From Pseudomonas sp. B6002 (GTDB taxonomy: Bacteria; Pseudomonadota; Gammaproteobacteria; Pseudomonadales; Pseudomonadaceae), in contig NZ_JACAOY010000022.1 of the NCBI RefSeq assembly GCF_013385985.1, positions 9,608-72,464 on the forward strand: a stretch of DNA of 62,857 nt, written 5' to 3'. Positions 7,535 to 16,886 of the stretch are shown here, piece after piece; positions within the stretch are counted from its first letter, which is position 1; each line of letters begins with the position of its first letter. The notes beneath the pieces are model-generated. The model saw only the letters and a list, made by a program, of their open reading frames with translations. It was not told the DNA's origin and searched no databases. The translations under genes were made by a program, and so were the position numbers.

Positions 7535-7578
7535 CCTGATAAGCAGACCGAAATGTGCAACCTTAGAGACTCCGCGTA

Positions 7579-8772
7579 ATGATCCACGACTATTGCATCA
7601 TCGGTGGCGGCATCGTCGGCCTGGCCACCGCCATGGAACTGCTCAAGCGCAAGCCCGGCGCGTCCCTGGTGATCCTGGAAAAAGAGTCGGTGCTGGCCAA
7701 GCACCAGACCGGCCACAACAGCGGTGTGATCCACGCCGGCATCTACTACGCCCCGGGCAGCCTCAAGGCCGACCTGTGCAAGCGCGGCGCCGAGCAAACC
7801 AAACAGTTCTGCACCGAACACGGCATCAAGTTCGAGGTGTGCGGCAAGCTGCTGGTGGCGTCCAACCCGTTGGAAATGCAACGCATGGAAGCGTTGTATG
7901 CGCGGTCTCAGCTTAACGGTATGAAGGTCGAGCGCCTGGACGCCGACCAGCTGCGCCAGCGTGAACCGAACATCGTTGGCCTGGGCGGGCTGTTTCTCGA
8001 CGCCACCGGCATCGTCGACTACCGCCAGGTGTGCGAGACCATGGCCGAGGTGATCCGCCGTCGCTGTGGCCAGATCTGCCTGGACCGCACCGTGACCGCG
8101 ATCCGCGAAGACACCGACAAAGTCACCATCAGCACCCGTAGCGAAACCTGGCAGGCGCGGCATTTGGTGGTGTGTGCAGGCTTGCAGTCGGACCGCCTGG
8201 CGACCCTGGCCGGGATCAAGATCGACCACCAGATCATCCCGTTCCGGGGCGAATACTTCCGCCTGCCGCCGGAGAAAAACAACATCGTCAACCACCTGAT
8301 CTACCCGATTCCCGACCCGGAGCTGCCATTCCTTGGCGTGCACCTCACGCGCATGATCGACGGCAGCGTCACCGTCGGCCCGAATGCCGTGCTGGGCCTG
8401 GGCCGTGAGAATTACCGCAAGTTTTCGGTGAACTGGCGCGATGTGGCGCAGTACGCCAGCTTCCCGGGGTTCTGGAAAACCATCTGGCAGAACCTCGGCT
8501 CGGGCACCACCGAGATGAAAAATTCGCTGTTCAAGTCGGGCTACCTGGAGCAGTGCCGCAAGTACTGCCCATCGCTGACCCTCGACGACCTGCTGCCCTA
8601 TGAAGCGGGCATCCGCGCCCAGGCAGTGATGCGCGACGGCAGCCTGGTACACGACTTTTTGTTCGCCCAGACCTCGCGAATGCTGCACGTGTGCAACGCG
8701 CCCTCGCCGGCCGCCACGTCAGCCATGCCCATCGGCGCGATGATCGCCGACCGCCTGTTCACCCCCGCGTAA
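7579..8772 (+). CDS. lhgO: L-2-hydroxyglutarate oxidase/dehydrogenase
   Basis: FAD-dependent enzyme that oxidises L-2-hydroxyglutarate to 2-oxoglutarate, probably passing electrons to the membrane quinone pool. The 397-residue protein starts with the FAD-binding motif CIIGGGIVGLATAMELLKRK. It contains the family stretch GHNSGVIHAGIYYAPGSLKA near residue 50-70, with the His close to the flavin. It ends with an FAD-contacting HVCNAPSPAATSAMPIGAMI. The length and sequence are typical of LhgO (YgaF). It sits between its likely regulator and an MHS transporter. Here it is not next to csiD or glutarate genes, so this looks like a dedicated module for scavenging hydroxyglutarate. Confidence 0.92.
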   Translation: MIHDYCIIGGGIVGLATAMELLKRKPGASLVILEKESVLAKHQTGHNSGVIHAGIYYAPGSLKADLCKRGAEQTKQFCTEHGIKFEVCGKLLVASNPLEMQRMEALYARSQLNGMKVERLDADQLRQREPNIVGLGGLFLDATGIVDYRQVCETMAEVIRRRCGQICLDRTVTAIREDTDKVTISTRSETWQARHLVVCAGLQSDRLATLAGIKIDHQIIPFRGEYFRLPPEKNNIVNHLIYPIPDPELPFLGVHLTRMIDGSVTVGPNAVLGLGRENYRKFSVNWRDVAQYASFPGFWKTIWQNLGSGTTEMKNSLFKSGYLEQCRKYCPSLTLDDLLPYEAGIRAQAVMRDGSLVHDFLFAQTSRMLHVCNAPSPAATSAMPIGAMIADRLFTPA

Positions 8773-8797
8773 CACCCGGCACCAAACGTCCATTTGA

Positions 8798-8811
8798 CAA
8801 TAACTATAAAG
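8798..8811 (+). promoter_or_regulatory. Possible Hfq/Crc CA-motif before the MHS transporter
   Basis: ACAATAACTATAAA lies just before the AAGGAAG ribosome site of the transporter and resembles the A-rich AAnAAnAA target. Low-confidence reading. Confidence 0.3.
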
Positions 8812-8830
8812 ACTCAGAAGGAAGTAACGC

Positions 8831-10156
8831 ATGACGGCTCCCGCCTCCATCCCCAGCACTGAAACACCCGAGCAAACCCGCAAGCGCCTGCGCAAAGTCG
8901 CCGCCGCGACCATCTTTGGCTCGATGCTGGAGTGGTACGACTTTTACCTCTACGCCACCATGGCGGCGATTGTGTTTTCGAAGATCTTCTTCGATAACAG
9001 TGACCCGAAGACTGCCACGCTGATGGCCTTTTCCACCTTCGCCATCGGCTTTATCGCACGCCCGTTCGGCGGCATCCTGTTCGGCTACCTGGGCGACAAG
9101 TTCGGCCGCAAGCAAGTGCTGGTGCTGACGTTCTGCCTGATGGGCGTGTGCACCACGCTGATCGGCCTGATCCCCAGCTACGCTTCCATCGGCATCTGGG
9201 CGCCGATCGTGCTGGTGTTTATCCGCATCATCCAGGGCCTGGGCGCCGGTGCCGAGTTGTCTGGCGCGGCAGTGACGTCCTATGAACATGCCTCCCAAAA
9301 CAAACGCGGCAGCCAGGGTGCCTGGCCGGCGCTGGGCCTGAACCTGGGCCTGCTGCTGTCCTCGCTCACGGTGTACCTGCTGACCATCAACGGCAACGAG
9401 TTCCTGCTGGCCGGCGGCTGGCGCATCCCGTTTGTGTGCAGCATCGTGCTGGTGGGCGTGGGCCTGTGGGTGCGCAACAGCATCCCGGAAACCCCGCAGT
9501 TCAATGAGCTGAGCAAGGCCGAAAGCAAAGCCAAGGCGTCGCCACTCAAGGCCTTGTTCAAGAACGACCTGAAGGGCCTGGCGGTGGTGTTCTTCGTGGC
9601 CATTGGCTACAACGCCCTGAGCTACATCTTCAAGACCTTTTCCCTGGCCTACCTCACCCAGTTCAAAGGCGTGGACGTGCACGTCACCTCGTTGTCGGTG
9701 ACCATCGCCAGCCTGATCGCCATCGTCGCCGTGCCCTGCTTTGGCTGGCTGTGCGACAAGTGGAGCAGCAAGACCGTGCTGATGCTCGGCGGGGTTTGCT
9801 CGTTGCTGTTCGCTTACCCGTTCCTGGCGCTGCTCAACAGCGGCGAAAGCCTGATGATCTACCTCGCCATTGGCGTGGGCACCGGCATCCTCGCGCCGAT
9901 GATGTTTGCGCCGCAGGGCTCGTTCCTGAGCCGTCAGTTCCCGACCCAGACCCGCTCTTCGGGCTTCGGCACCGGGCGTGAAATCGGCACGGCCATCGCT
10001 GGCGGCCTGGCGCCATTAGGTGCGTTGTCGATGGTCGCGGCCTCGGCCACTCACTCCACTGATGGCGTTGTGATAATCCTCGCGGTTTCGGCCTTGCTGG
10101 TGGTGGTGTTCGCCTTGTGCGACCAGGGCCGCAAACACTCGGCATTCAAGAACTGA
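8831..10156 (+). CDS. MHS family MFS transporter (organic acid/proton symporter)
   Basis: The 441-residue inner-membrane protein has the metabolite/proton symporter signature: GSMLEWYDFYLYATMAAIVF in segment 1 and FARPFGG-like IARPFGGILFGYLGDKFGRK before segment 3. Twelve transmembrane segments are expected. AAGGAAG precedes the ATG. It follows lhgO by 58 bp on the same strand, so it is the likely importer for 2-hydroxyglutarate or a related dicarboxylate. That substrate is inferred only from position; relatives include KgtP, ShiA and ProP-like carriers. Confidence 0.85.
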   Translation: MTAPASIPSTETPEQTRKRLRKVAAATIFGSMLEWYDFYLYATMAAIVFSKIFFDNSDPKTATLMAFSTFAIGFIARPFGGILFGYLGDKFGRKQVLVLTFCLMGVCTTLIGLIPSYASIGIWAPIVLVFIRIIQGLGAGAELSGAAVTSYEHASQNKRGSQGAWPALGLNLGLLLSSLTVYLLTINGNEFLLAGGWRIPFVCSIVLVGVGLWVRNSIPETPQFNELSKAESKAKASPLKALFKNDLKGLAVVFFVAIGYNALSYIFKTFSLAYLTQFKGVDVHVTSLSVTIASLIAIVAVPCFGWLCDKWSSKTVLMLGGVCSLLFAYPFLALLNSGESLMIYLAIGVGTGILAPMMFAPQGSFLSRQFPTQTRSSGFGTGREIGTAIAGGLAPLGALSMVAASATHSTDGVVIILAVSALLVVVFALCDQGRKHSAFKN

Positions 10157-10237
10157 GGAAAAAAGTTCGGACCAACGGGTGCATGGACGCACCTACATCG
10201 CGCATCATGGGCACTTTCAAGCTCAAGGGTAACGTCC

Positions 10238-11089
10238 ATGCGCGTTCTGTCATTGATGATGGGTCTTACGACGCTGGCCGCCAGTACGGTGTTCTGCGCC
10301 AGCGCGATGGCGAATGAAGAAAGCCAGTTAGTCCAACAAATCAATCAATACCGCAGCCAGGTACAACGCTGCGGTAACCAGGGTTCCCAGGAACTGCCAC
10401 CGCTGGCCAGCGACACCCGGCTGGTGCTGCCCGCCACCAACGTTGGCGACCTGCAGCAGGCCCTGGCCCGTGCGGCCTACCCGATGGTCAACGTGCAGGC
10501 CATCAGCCTGTCGGGCCCCAAGGATGCGCAAGCGGCGATGAAAGCCGTACGCGAAAGCTTCTGCCGCGTGGTGCTCGACCCGCAATTTGTCGACATCGGC
10601 GTGAGCAACAGCGGCCAGGACTGGCGCATCGTGCTCGCCCGCCCGCTGCTGTCCAGTGGCCTGGGCGATTGGCAGACCGAGGGCAAGCAACTGCTCGGCC
10701 TGATCAACGCCGCCCGTGAACAGCCGCGCCAATGCGGCACCCAGGCCTTTACCGCCACCACCCCGCTGTCGTGGAACGACGACCTGGCCAACGCCGCCAA
10801 CAGTCACACACGCAACATGGCCAACGGTAACTTCTTCGACCACCTCGACCACGACGGCCGCACCCCCGGAGACCGCGCCGAACTGGCCGGGTATATCGCC
10901 AAGAACATCGGCGAGAACATCGCCGCCGGCCTGGACACCCCACGCAAGGTAGTCGACGGCTGGCTGGCCAGCCCGGGCCATTGCGCCAACCTGATGAACC
11001 CGCAATTCCGTGAGCTGGGCGCCGCCTATGCGATGGACCCCAAGAGCGATGCGGGGATCTACTGGACGGGGGTTTTCGGCGCGCAATAA
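10238..11089 (+). CDS. Secreted CAP (SCP/PR-1) domain protein
   Basis: The 283-residue protein has a signal peptide (MRVLSLMMGLTTLAASTVFC, cut after ASAMA). It has an N-terminal domain of unknown type and a CAP domain over roughly residues 150-283. CAP signatures visible are SHTRNMANGNFFDHLDHDGR, KNIGENIAAG and GWLASPGHCANLMNPQF; the His residues of the CAP cavity are present. Bacterial CAP proteins act outside the cytoplasm and their activity is poorly defined. Six Cys residues outside the signal peptide (for example RCGNQG, SFCRVV, RQCGTQ) suggest disulfides. Probably monocistronic; a small hairpin (10178-10193) lies upstream. Confidence 0.85.
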   Translation: MRVLSLMMGLTTLAASTVFCASAMANEESQLVQQINQYRSQVQRCGNQGSQELPPLASDTRLVLPATNVGDLQQALARAAYPMVNVQAISLSGPKDAQAAMKAVRESFCRVVLDPQFVDIGVSNSGQDWRIVLARPLLSSGLGDWQTEGKQLLGLINAAREQPRQCGTQAFTATTPLSWNDDLANAANSHTRNMANGNFFDHLDHDGRTPGDRAELAGYIAKNIGENIAAGLDTPRKVVDGWLASPGHCANLMNPQFRELGAAYAMDPKSDAGIYWTGVFGAQ

Positions 11090-11240
11090 CCGATTTTCAG
11101 CGGCCTCCACGCCACCGAAGCATCAAATTGATATCATTCGGAAAATCCCGCTGAACTGCCGGCGGGCATTCCGGTCTGTTGCTTGTCAGGCCACCCCTTC
11201 CTGGCGTTGAACCGACCGAGGCACACAAGGTGTTTTCCCA

Positions 11241-13427
11241 ATGATGAATTGGCTGCAAAGCAGCAGCGACATGGCTGAGCGGGTACGCCAGCATGATTGG
11301 GCAACCACGCCCCTGGGCCCATTGGAACAGTGGCCCGATGTCCTCAAGACCACCGTAGCCTTGTGCTTTGCCTCCAGCTTCCCGCAGTCCATCGCGTGGG
11401 GCCCTCACCTGACCATGCTCTACAACGATGCCATGACCCCGATCCTGGGCGACAAGCCCTATGCGCTGGGGCGTCCGTTCAACGAGGTGTGGCGTGAAGC
11501 CTGGGCAGAGGTCAGCCCCATCGCCCAGGCGGCCTTCGAAGGGCATGCGACTTATGTCGAGAACTTCCCGCTGGTGATCGAACGCGGCGCCGGGGCCGAG
11601 CAGGCGTATTTCACCTTTTGCTACAGCCCGATCCGCGACTCCCTGGGCAAAGTCGTGGGCATGCTCAATACCGTCACCGAAACCACCGCCACCGTGTTCC
11701 TCACGCGCCGTCTGGCGGTGCTGGACGCCATCGGCAGTGCAGTGGCCAATGCCATCGATGCAGAAGCCATCATGACCAGCACCACGCGGTTGCTGGCCGA
11801 GCACCTGCACGTGTCGAACTGCGCGTATGCCGACATGGACGACGACCAGGACGGCTTCACCATTCGCGGCAACTGGGCCGCGCCCGGGTCACCCAGCATC
11901 GTCGGGCGCTACAGCCTGGCGTCGTTCGGCGAGCTGGCAGTGCGCCGCTTGCGCGCTGGCGAACCGCTGGTGATCCACGACAACCGCGTGGAGTTCGCCC
12001 CCAACGAAGCCGCCAGTTACCAGGCCCTCGGCGCCCTGGCGACGGTGTGCTTCCCGCTGATCAAGGACGGGCACCTGACGGCCCTGATGGCGGTGCATCA
12101 CAAGAACGCCCGCGTCTGGTCGCCTTACGACCTGGCCTTGGTGGGCGAAGTCACCGAACGCTCCTGGGCGCATATCGAGCGCGTGCGCGCCGACGCGGCC
12201 GTGCGCGACGGGCTGACGGCCATCACCGAATTGAACGCCACCCTGGAGCAACGGGTAGAAGAGCGCACCACCGCGCTGACCCAGGCCGAAGCCGCCCTGC
12301 ACCAATCGCAAAAACTCGAAGCCATCGGCCAATTGACCGGTGGCGTGGCCCATGACTTCAACAACCTGCTGACCATCATTCGCTCGTCCATGGACTTCCT
12401 GCGCCAGCCCGGGCTGTCCGAAGAACGCCGCCAACGCTACATGGGCGCCGTCTCCGACACCGTCGAGCGGGCCAGTAAGCTCACCAGCCAACTGCTCGCC
12501 TTCGCCCGTCGCCAACCGCTGAACCCGGAAGTCTTCGACGTGGGCCTGCGGGTGAAGAACATCGGCGAAATGCTCGAAAGCGTGACCGGTGCGCGCATCC
12601 ACGTGCAAATCGAACTGCCCGCCACCCCGTGCCATGTTCGCGTCGATTCCAGCCAGTTTGAAACCGCCTTGATCAACATGGCGCTCAACGCCCGTGACGC
12701 CATGGACGGCCAGGGCCAACTGACCCTGCGCGTGGCCAGCGTGCCGGCCTTGCCGCGCATTCGCGGGGAGGCCGAGGTGCGCCAACCGTGTGTGGCGGTG
12801 TCCCTGGCCGACACCGGCAGCGGCATTCCCGGCGACAACGTGGAGCGCATTTTCGAGCCGTTTTTTACCACCAAGGCCGTCGGCAAAGGCACCGGTTTGG
12901 GCTTGTCCCAGGTGTTCGGATTTGCCAAGCAATCGGGCGGCAACGTCGATGTGGCCAGCACCCTCGGGCGCGGCACGGTGTTTACCCTGTACCTGCCCGA
13001 AGTGGCACCTCCCACCGTGCAACCCACTGCGCTTGCCGAAGAACACGCCCCGCTGCCCGACACCACGCTGCGGCATATCCTGATAGTGGAAGACAACCTG
13101 GAAGTGGGCCGCTTCGCCAACCAGATCCTGCAGGACCTCGGCTACCAGACCACCTGGGCCACCGATGCTGAACAGGCACTGGCGCTGGCCGGGGCGGATG
13201 CCATGGCCTTCGACGGGATTTTCTCGGACGTGGTCATGCCGGGCATGACCGGCGTGGCGATGGCCAGGCTGCTGCGCCAACGCCGCCCGGACCTGCCGGT
13301 GGTGCTCACGTCGGGCTACAGCGAAGAATTGGCAGACAGTGGTTACGAAGGCTTCGAGTTCCTGGCCAAGCCCTACTCGGCCGAGCAGGTGGCACGGGCG
13401 TTGGCCAAGTCGATGGCCCGGGACTGA
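11241..13427 (+). CDS. Hybrid histidine kinase (PAS-GAF-HisKA-HATPase-receiver)
   Basis: The 728-residue, apparently cytoplasmic protein lacks transmembrane segments. The domains in order are: an N-terminal PAS-like domain (1-150, opening TTPLGPLEQWPDVLKTTVAL), a GAF-like domain (about 155-325), a short coiled coil with LNATLEQRVEERTTAL, a HisKA box with GGVAHDFNNLLTII (phospho-His371), a HATPase domain (NMALNARDAMDG, DTGSGIP, GKGTGLGLSQV), and a C-terminal receiver with phospho-acceptor Asp663 in FSDVVMPGMTG. No output domain follows, so phosphate may pass to a separate partner. The signal sensed is unknown. It ends 3 bp before a convergent diguanylate cyclase gene. Confidence 0.9.
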   Translation: MMNWLQSSSDMAERVRQHDWATTPLGPLEQWPDVLKTTVALCFASSFPQSIAWGPHLTMLYNDAMTPILGDKPYALGRPFNEVWREAWAEVSPIAQAAFEGHATYVENFPLVIERGAGAEQAYFTFCYSPIRDSLGKVVGMLNTVTETTATVFLTRRLAVLDAIGSAVANAIDAEAIMTSTTRLLAEHLHVSNCAYADMDDDQDGFTIRGNWAAPGSPSIVGRYSLASFGELAVRRLRAGEPLVIHDNRVEFAPNEAASYQALGALATVCFPLIKDGHLTALMAVHHKNARVWSPYDLALVGEVTERSWAHIERVRADAAVRDGLTAITELNATLEQRVEERTTALTQAEAALHQSQKLEAIGQLTGGVAHDFNNLLTIIRSSMDFLRQPGLSEERRQRYMGAVSDTVERASKLTSQLLAFARRQPLNPEVFDVGLRVKNIGEMLESVTGARIHVQIELPATPCHVRVDSSQFETALINMALNARDAMDGQGQLTLRVASVPALPRIRGEAEVRQPCVAVSLADTGSGIPGDNVERIFEPFFTTKAVGKGTGLGLSQVFGFAKQSGGNVDVASTLGRGTVFTLYLPEVAPPTVQPTALAEEHAPLPDTTLRHILIVEDNLEVGRFANQILQDLGYQTTWATDAEQALALAGADAMAFDGIFSDVVMPGMTGVAMARLLRQRRPDLPVVLTSGYSEELADSGYEGFEFLAKPYSAEQVARALAKSMARD

Positions 13428-13430
13428 GCC

Positions 13431-14597
13431 TTACTCCGCCACCGCCACCTGATTGCGCCCTAGGGCCTTGGCCCGGTACAGCGCCTTGTCGGCGGTGTTC
13501 ATCAAGCTGTGCAGGTCCTGGTCGAGGCTGCGGGTGGTGGCCACGCCCAGGCTGGCGGTCAGGCCGTGCACGGGTTCGGCGGCCAGGCCGGAAATCGCCT
13601 TGATCAGTTGCTCGGCGATGTCGCGGGCGGTTTCCAATGACGTGTTGGGCAACAGCACGGCAAACTCTTCGCCACCCAGGCGGCCGTACACGTCGGCCTG
13701 GCGAAACGACGCGCTGATCACCCCGCCAATCTGACGCAACACCTGGTCACCCGCCTGGTGGCCGTAGGTGTCGTTGATGTCCTTGAAGTGGTCCATGTCC
13801 ATCATCAGCGCACTCAGCGGCTGCTGGTTGTGCCGGCACTGGGCGTACAAGAGTTGGGCATGTTCGAAGAAGGCGCGACGGTTCATCAGCCCGGTGAGCT
13901 CGTCGGTCTGTGCGGCGCGGGTGGAGATGTTGTGGGCGCGTTCCATCTGACGGGTCAGGCGGAAGGCTTTTTCCAGGGCATCGGACAATTTGCGCGTGGC
14001 GCTGACCACAAAGGTCGAGAACACCAGCACCGCCACCGCCACGCCCACTTGCATCGACGACGGCTGAAACAGCAGCCACAGCGTGCACGGCAGCAACACC
14101 AGGCCCATGGAACCCAGGGTCATGTAGCGATAAGCCGAGTAACAGGACACCGCGCTGACCGACATGCCGACGGTAAACAGCATGACCAGCACCTGGGAGA
14201 CACGGTCGTCGGTGGGCATCACGGCCAGGGCACCCAGGCCCCACACGCCTGCCGACAGCATCAGCGTGATCCAATAGCGGCGCTCCCAACGCTCGGGAGT
14301 GCGTTCGATGTTCGGGCAGCGGAACCAGTCCATGAACATCTTGAGGCGTAGCAGCGAGGTAACCGCCAGCACCACCATCCAGATCAGCATGACCTTATGG
14401 TCGAAGCGATCCCAGCACAGCCAGCAGAGCATGGCGGCGCCCAGGTAACTGCCGAAAATGGCGGCGAACGACTGACGAAACAGCTGGTGCAAACGGTCCG
14501 TTCGCACCTGCTCCTCGATAAAACAATCCTGGTCCCGCCCACGCCCAAGGCCGTTCATGAAATCCGCCTGCTTCGACTGCCACGACAAAGGCGCCAT
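13431..14597 (-). CDS. Membrane diguanylate cyclase (GGDEF)
   Basis: The 388-residue protein should make cyclic-di-GMP. About six transmembrane segments fill residues 40-190, followed by a short linker helix and a GGDEF domain. The active site reads RLGGEEFAVLLPN. Five residues before it is the allosteric inhibition motif RQAD (RxxD), so product feedback is expected. Conserved DELTGLMNRRAFFEHA opens the domain. The start could be 14597 or the in-frame ATG at 14558; neither has a strong ribosome site. Convergent with the hybrid kinase, 3 bp apart. The sensed signal is unknown. Confidence 0.88.
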   Translation of the reverse strand: MAPLSWQSKQADFMNGLGRGRDQDCFIEEQVRTDRLHQLFRQSFAAIFGSYLGAAMLCWLCWDRFDHKVMLIWMVVLAVTSLLRLKMFMDWFRCPNIERTPERWERRYWITLMLSAGVWGLGALAVMPTDDRVSQVLVMLFTVGMSVSAVSCYSAYRYMTLGSMGLVLLPCTLWLLFQPSSMQVGVAVAVLVFSTFVVSATRKLSDALEKAFRLTRQMERAHNISTRAAQTDELTGLMNRRAFFEHAQLLYAQCRHNQQPLSALMMDMDHFKDINDTYGHQAGDQVLRQIGGVISASFRQADVYGRLGGEEFAVLLPNTSLETARDIAEQLIKAISGLAAEPVHGLTASLGVATTRSLDQDLHSLMNTADKALYRAKALGRNQVAVAE

Positions 14598-14648
14598 TGT
14601 GGCACCCTGCCAGTAGCGCGGACAACAGAATCCAGCACGGTAGAGCCC

Positions 14649-16886
14649 TTAAAGCGGTTCCGGCCGCAGAATCAGCACGCCAAGGGGCGGCAAATTCAGC
14701 GACAGCGACACCGGTTGCCCGTGACGTGGCTCATCCTGAGTGAACACCGCCCCGCCATTGCCGTAGTTGGAGCCGGCATAGGTGTCGGCATCGCTGTTGA
14801 TCACCTCACTCCAACGCCCGGCAAACGGTACGCCCACGCCATAGGCCTCCCGCGGCACCGGGGTAAAGTTGGCGACCACCAGCACCGGCCGGCCATCCTT
14901 GCTCCAGCGCAGCCAGGCGTAGACGCTGTTGATCGCGTCGTCGCCGATCAGCCACTGGAAGCCCTGGGGCGCGTCGTCCTGCTCGTGCAGCGCCGGTTCC
15001 TCGCGGTACAGGCGGTTCAAATCGCCCACCAGTTTTTGCACGCCTTTGTGCTCGGCGTATTGCAGCAAGTACCAGTCGAGTTGCTGGTCGTGGTTCCACT
15101 CGCGCCACTGGCCGAACTCGCAGCCCATGAACAGCAGTTTCTTGCCCGGGTGCATCCACATGAACGCCAGGTAGGCGCGCAGGTTGGCAAACTTCTGCCA
15201 GCGGTCGCCGGGCATCTTGTCGATCAGCGAATGCTTGCCGTGCACCACCTCATCGTGGGAGATCGGCAGGATAAAACGCTCGGACCAGGCGTAGACCAGG
15301 CCGAAGCTCAACTCGTTGTGATGATGGGCGCGGTACACCGGATCCTGCTGGATGTAGTGCAGCGAATCGTGCATCCAGCCCATGTTCCACTTGTAGTTGA
15401 AGCCCAGGCCACCCTGCTGGGTTGGCTGGCTCACGCCGGGCCAGGCCGTGGACTCTTCGGCGATCACAAGCGCCCCGGGCGCTTCGAGGGCGACCACGTC
15501 ATTGAGGTGGCGCAAAAAGTCGATGGCTTCCAGGTTCTCGCGGCCGCCATGGCGGTTGGGCACCCACTCACCGGCTTTGCGCGAATAGTCGCGGTAGAGC
15601 ATCGAGGCCACCGCATCCACGCGCAGGCCGTCCACGTGGAAATGCTTGAGCCAATGCAGGGCCGAGGCCAGCATAAAGCCATGCACTTCGGTGCGACCCA
15701 GGTTGTAGATCAAGGTGTCCCAGTCCTGGTGGAAACCTTCCAGCGGGTTGCCGTATTCGTACAGCGCAGTGCCGTCGAACTGCGCCAGGCCGTGGGTATC
15801 GGTAGGAAAATGCGCCGGCACCCAGTCAAGGATCACACCGATATCCGCCCGGTGCAGGGCGTCGACAAAGTAGGCAAAGTCTTGCGGCGAACCAAACCGC
15901 GCAGTCGGCGCAAATTGTGACAGTGCCTGGTAACCCCACGAGCCGCCGAACGGGTGCTCCATGATCGGCATCAGCTCGACATGGGTGAAGCCCAATTGCT
16001 GCACATAGGGGATCAAGCGCTCGGCCAGCTCACGCCAGTTGTATTGGCGTGCCACTTCGCCCGCCTCGTCCAGCTCGGCCTGCCAGGACCCCACGTGCAG
16101 TTCGTAAATGGACAGCGGCGCGGTGTGCTTCTGTTTCTCGACCCGCGCCTGCATCCACTCATGGTCTTGCCACTCGACCTGCAGCGGTTCGGCGACCTTT
16201 GACGCGGTGTCGGGAGGCAACTGCGTGGCCAGCGCCACTGGGTCAGCCTTGAGCGGCAAAATGCCGTGGCTGCCGAGAATCTCGTACTTGTAGGCCGCTC
16301 CCGGTTGCAGGCGTGGGATAAAGATCTCCCACACACCCGACGGATGCCGCAGGCGCATTGGGTGACGGCGACCGTCCCAGATATTGAAGTCGCCCACCAC
16401 CGACACCCGCCGCGCATTCGGTGCCCACACCGCAAAGCGCACACCCTGCACGCCATCGACGCTGGTCACCTGAGCGCCCAGGCAGCTGCTGAGGTCCCGG
16501 TGGTTGCCTTCGGCAAACAGGTACAGGTCCATTTCGCCCAAGAGCAATTGGCTGAAACTGTAGGGATCTTCGGTGATCTGCTCGCCACCGGCCCACTGGA
16601 TTTTCAGCAGGTAATCCTGGCGCGTGCTGAAGTGGCCGACAAACAAGCCCGGCACCTGGGTCGCATCGAGGCTGCCGATAGGGTCGCCACTGTCGCGTGC
16701 CAGTACCTGGACACTCAAGGCTTCCGGCAGGAAGGCGCGGATGAATTGGCCGCCCTGCTCGTCATCATGGGGCCCGAGAATCGAGAACGGGTCATGGTGT
16801 TCGGCGCGTACCAGCGCCTCGACATCCTTGGCTGCCGGTAGTGCAGTCAACTTCGGTTGCAGCGGTTCTTTATGTGTAAAGCTCAT
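14649..16886 (-). CDS. glgB: 1,4-alpha-glucan branching enzyme
   Basis: Cuts alpha-1,4-glucan chains and re-attaches them as alpha-1,6 branches. The 745-residue protein carries an N-terminal extension and a CBM48-like domain ([20 protein letters not shown]; later [20 protein letters not shown]). Its GH13 barrel has [16 protein letters not shown] (nucleophile Asp) and [15 protein letters not shown] (acid/base Glu), plus [11 protein letters not shown]-terminal beta domain follows. Its ATG overlaps the treS stop by 4 bp, so translation is probably coupled. It is last in the glgE-treS-glgB operon. It should branch the linear maltosyl polymer made by GlgE. Confidence 0.95.
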   Translation of the reverse strand: MSFTHKEPLQPKLTALPAAKDVEALVRAEHHDPFSILGPHDDEQGGQFIRAFLPEALSVQVLARDSGDPIGSLDATQVPGLFVGHFSTRQDYLLKIQWAGGEQITEDPYSFSQLLLGEMDLYLFAEGNHRDLSSCLGAQVTSVDGVQGVRFAVWAPNARRVSVVGDFNIWDGRRHPMRLRHPSGVWEIFIPRLQPGAAYKYEILGSHGILPLKADPVALATQLPPDTASKVAEPLQVEWQDHEWMQARVEKQKHTAPLSIYELHVGSWQAELDEAGEVARQYNWRELAERLIPYVQQLGFTHVELMPIMEHPFGGSWGYQALSQFAPTARFGSPQDFAYFVDALHRADIGVILDWVPAHFPTDTHGLAQFDGTALYEYGNPLEGFHQDWDTLIYNLGRTEVHGFMLASALHWLKHFHVDGLRVDAVASMLYRDYSRKAGEWVPNRHGGRENLEAIDFLRHLNDVVALEAPGALVIAEESTAWPGVSQPTQQGGLGFNYKWNMGWMHDSLHYIQQDPVYRAHHHNELSFGLVYAWSERFILPISHDEVVHGKHSLIDKMPGDRWQKFANLRAYLAFMWMHPGKKLLFMGCEFGQWREWNHDQQLDWYLLQYAEHKGVQKLVGDLNRLYREEPALHEQDDAPQGFQWLIGDDAINSVYAWLRWSKDGRPVLVVANFTPVPREAYGVGVPFAGRWSEVINSDADTYAGSNYGNGGAVFTQDEPRHGQPVSLSLNLPPLGVLILRPEPL

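Noticed and set aside
10178-10193. Hairpin GGTGC/GCACC as terminator of the MHS transporter
   Set aside because: The stem is only 5 bp and no T-run follows.
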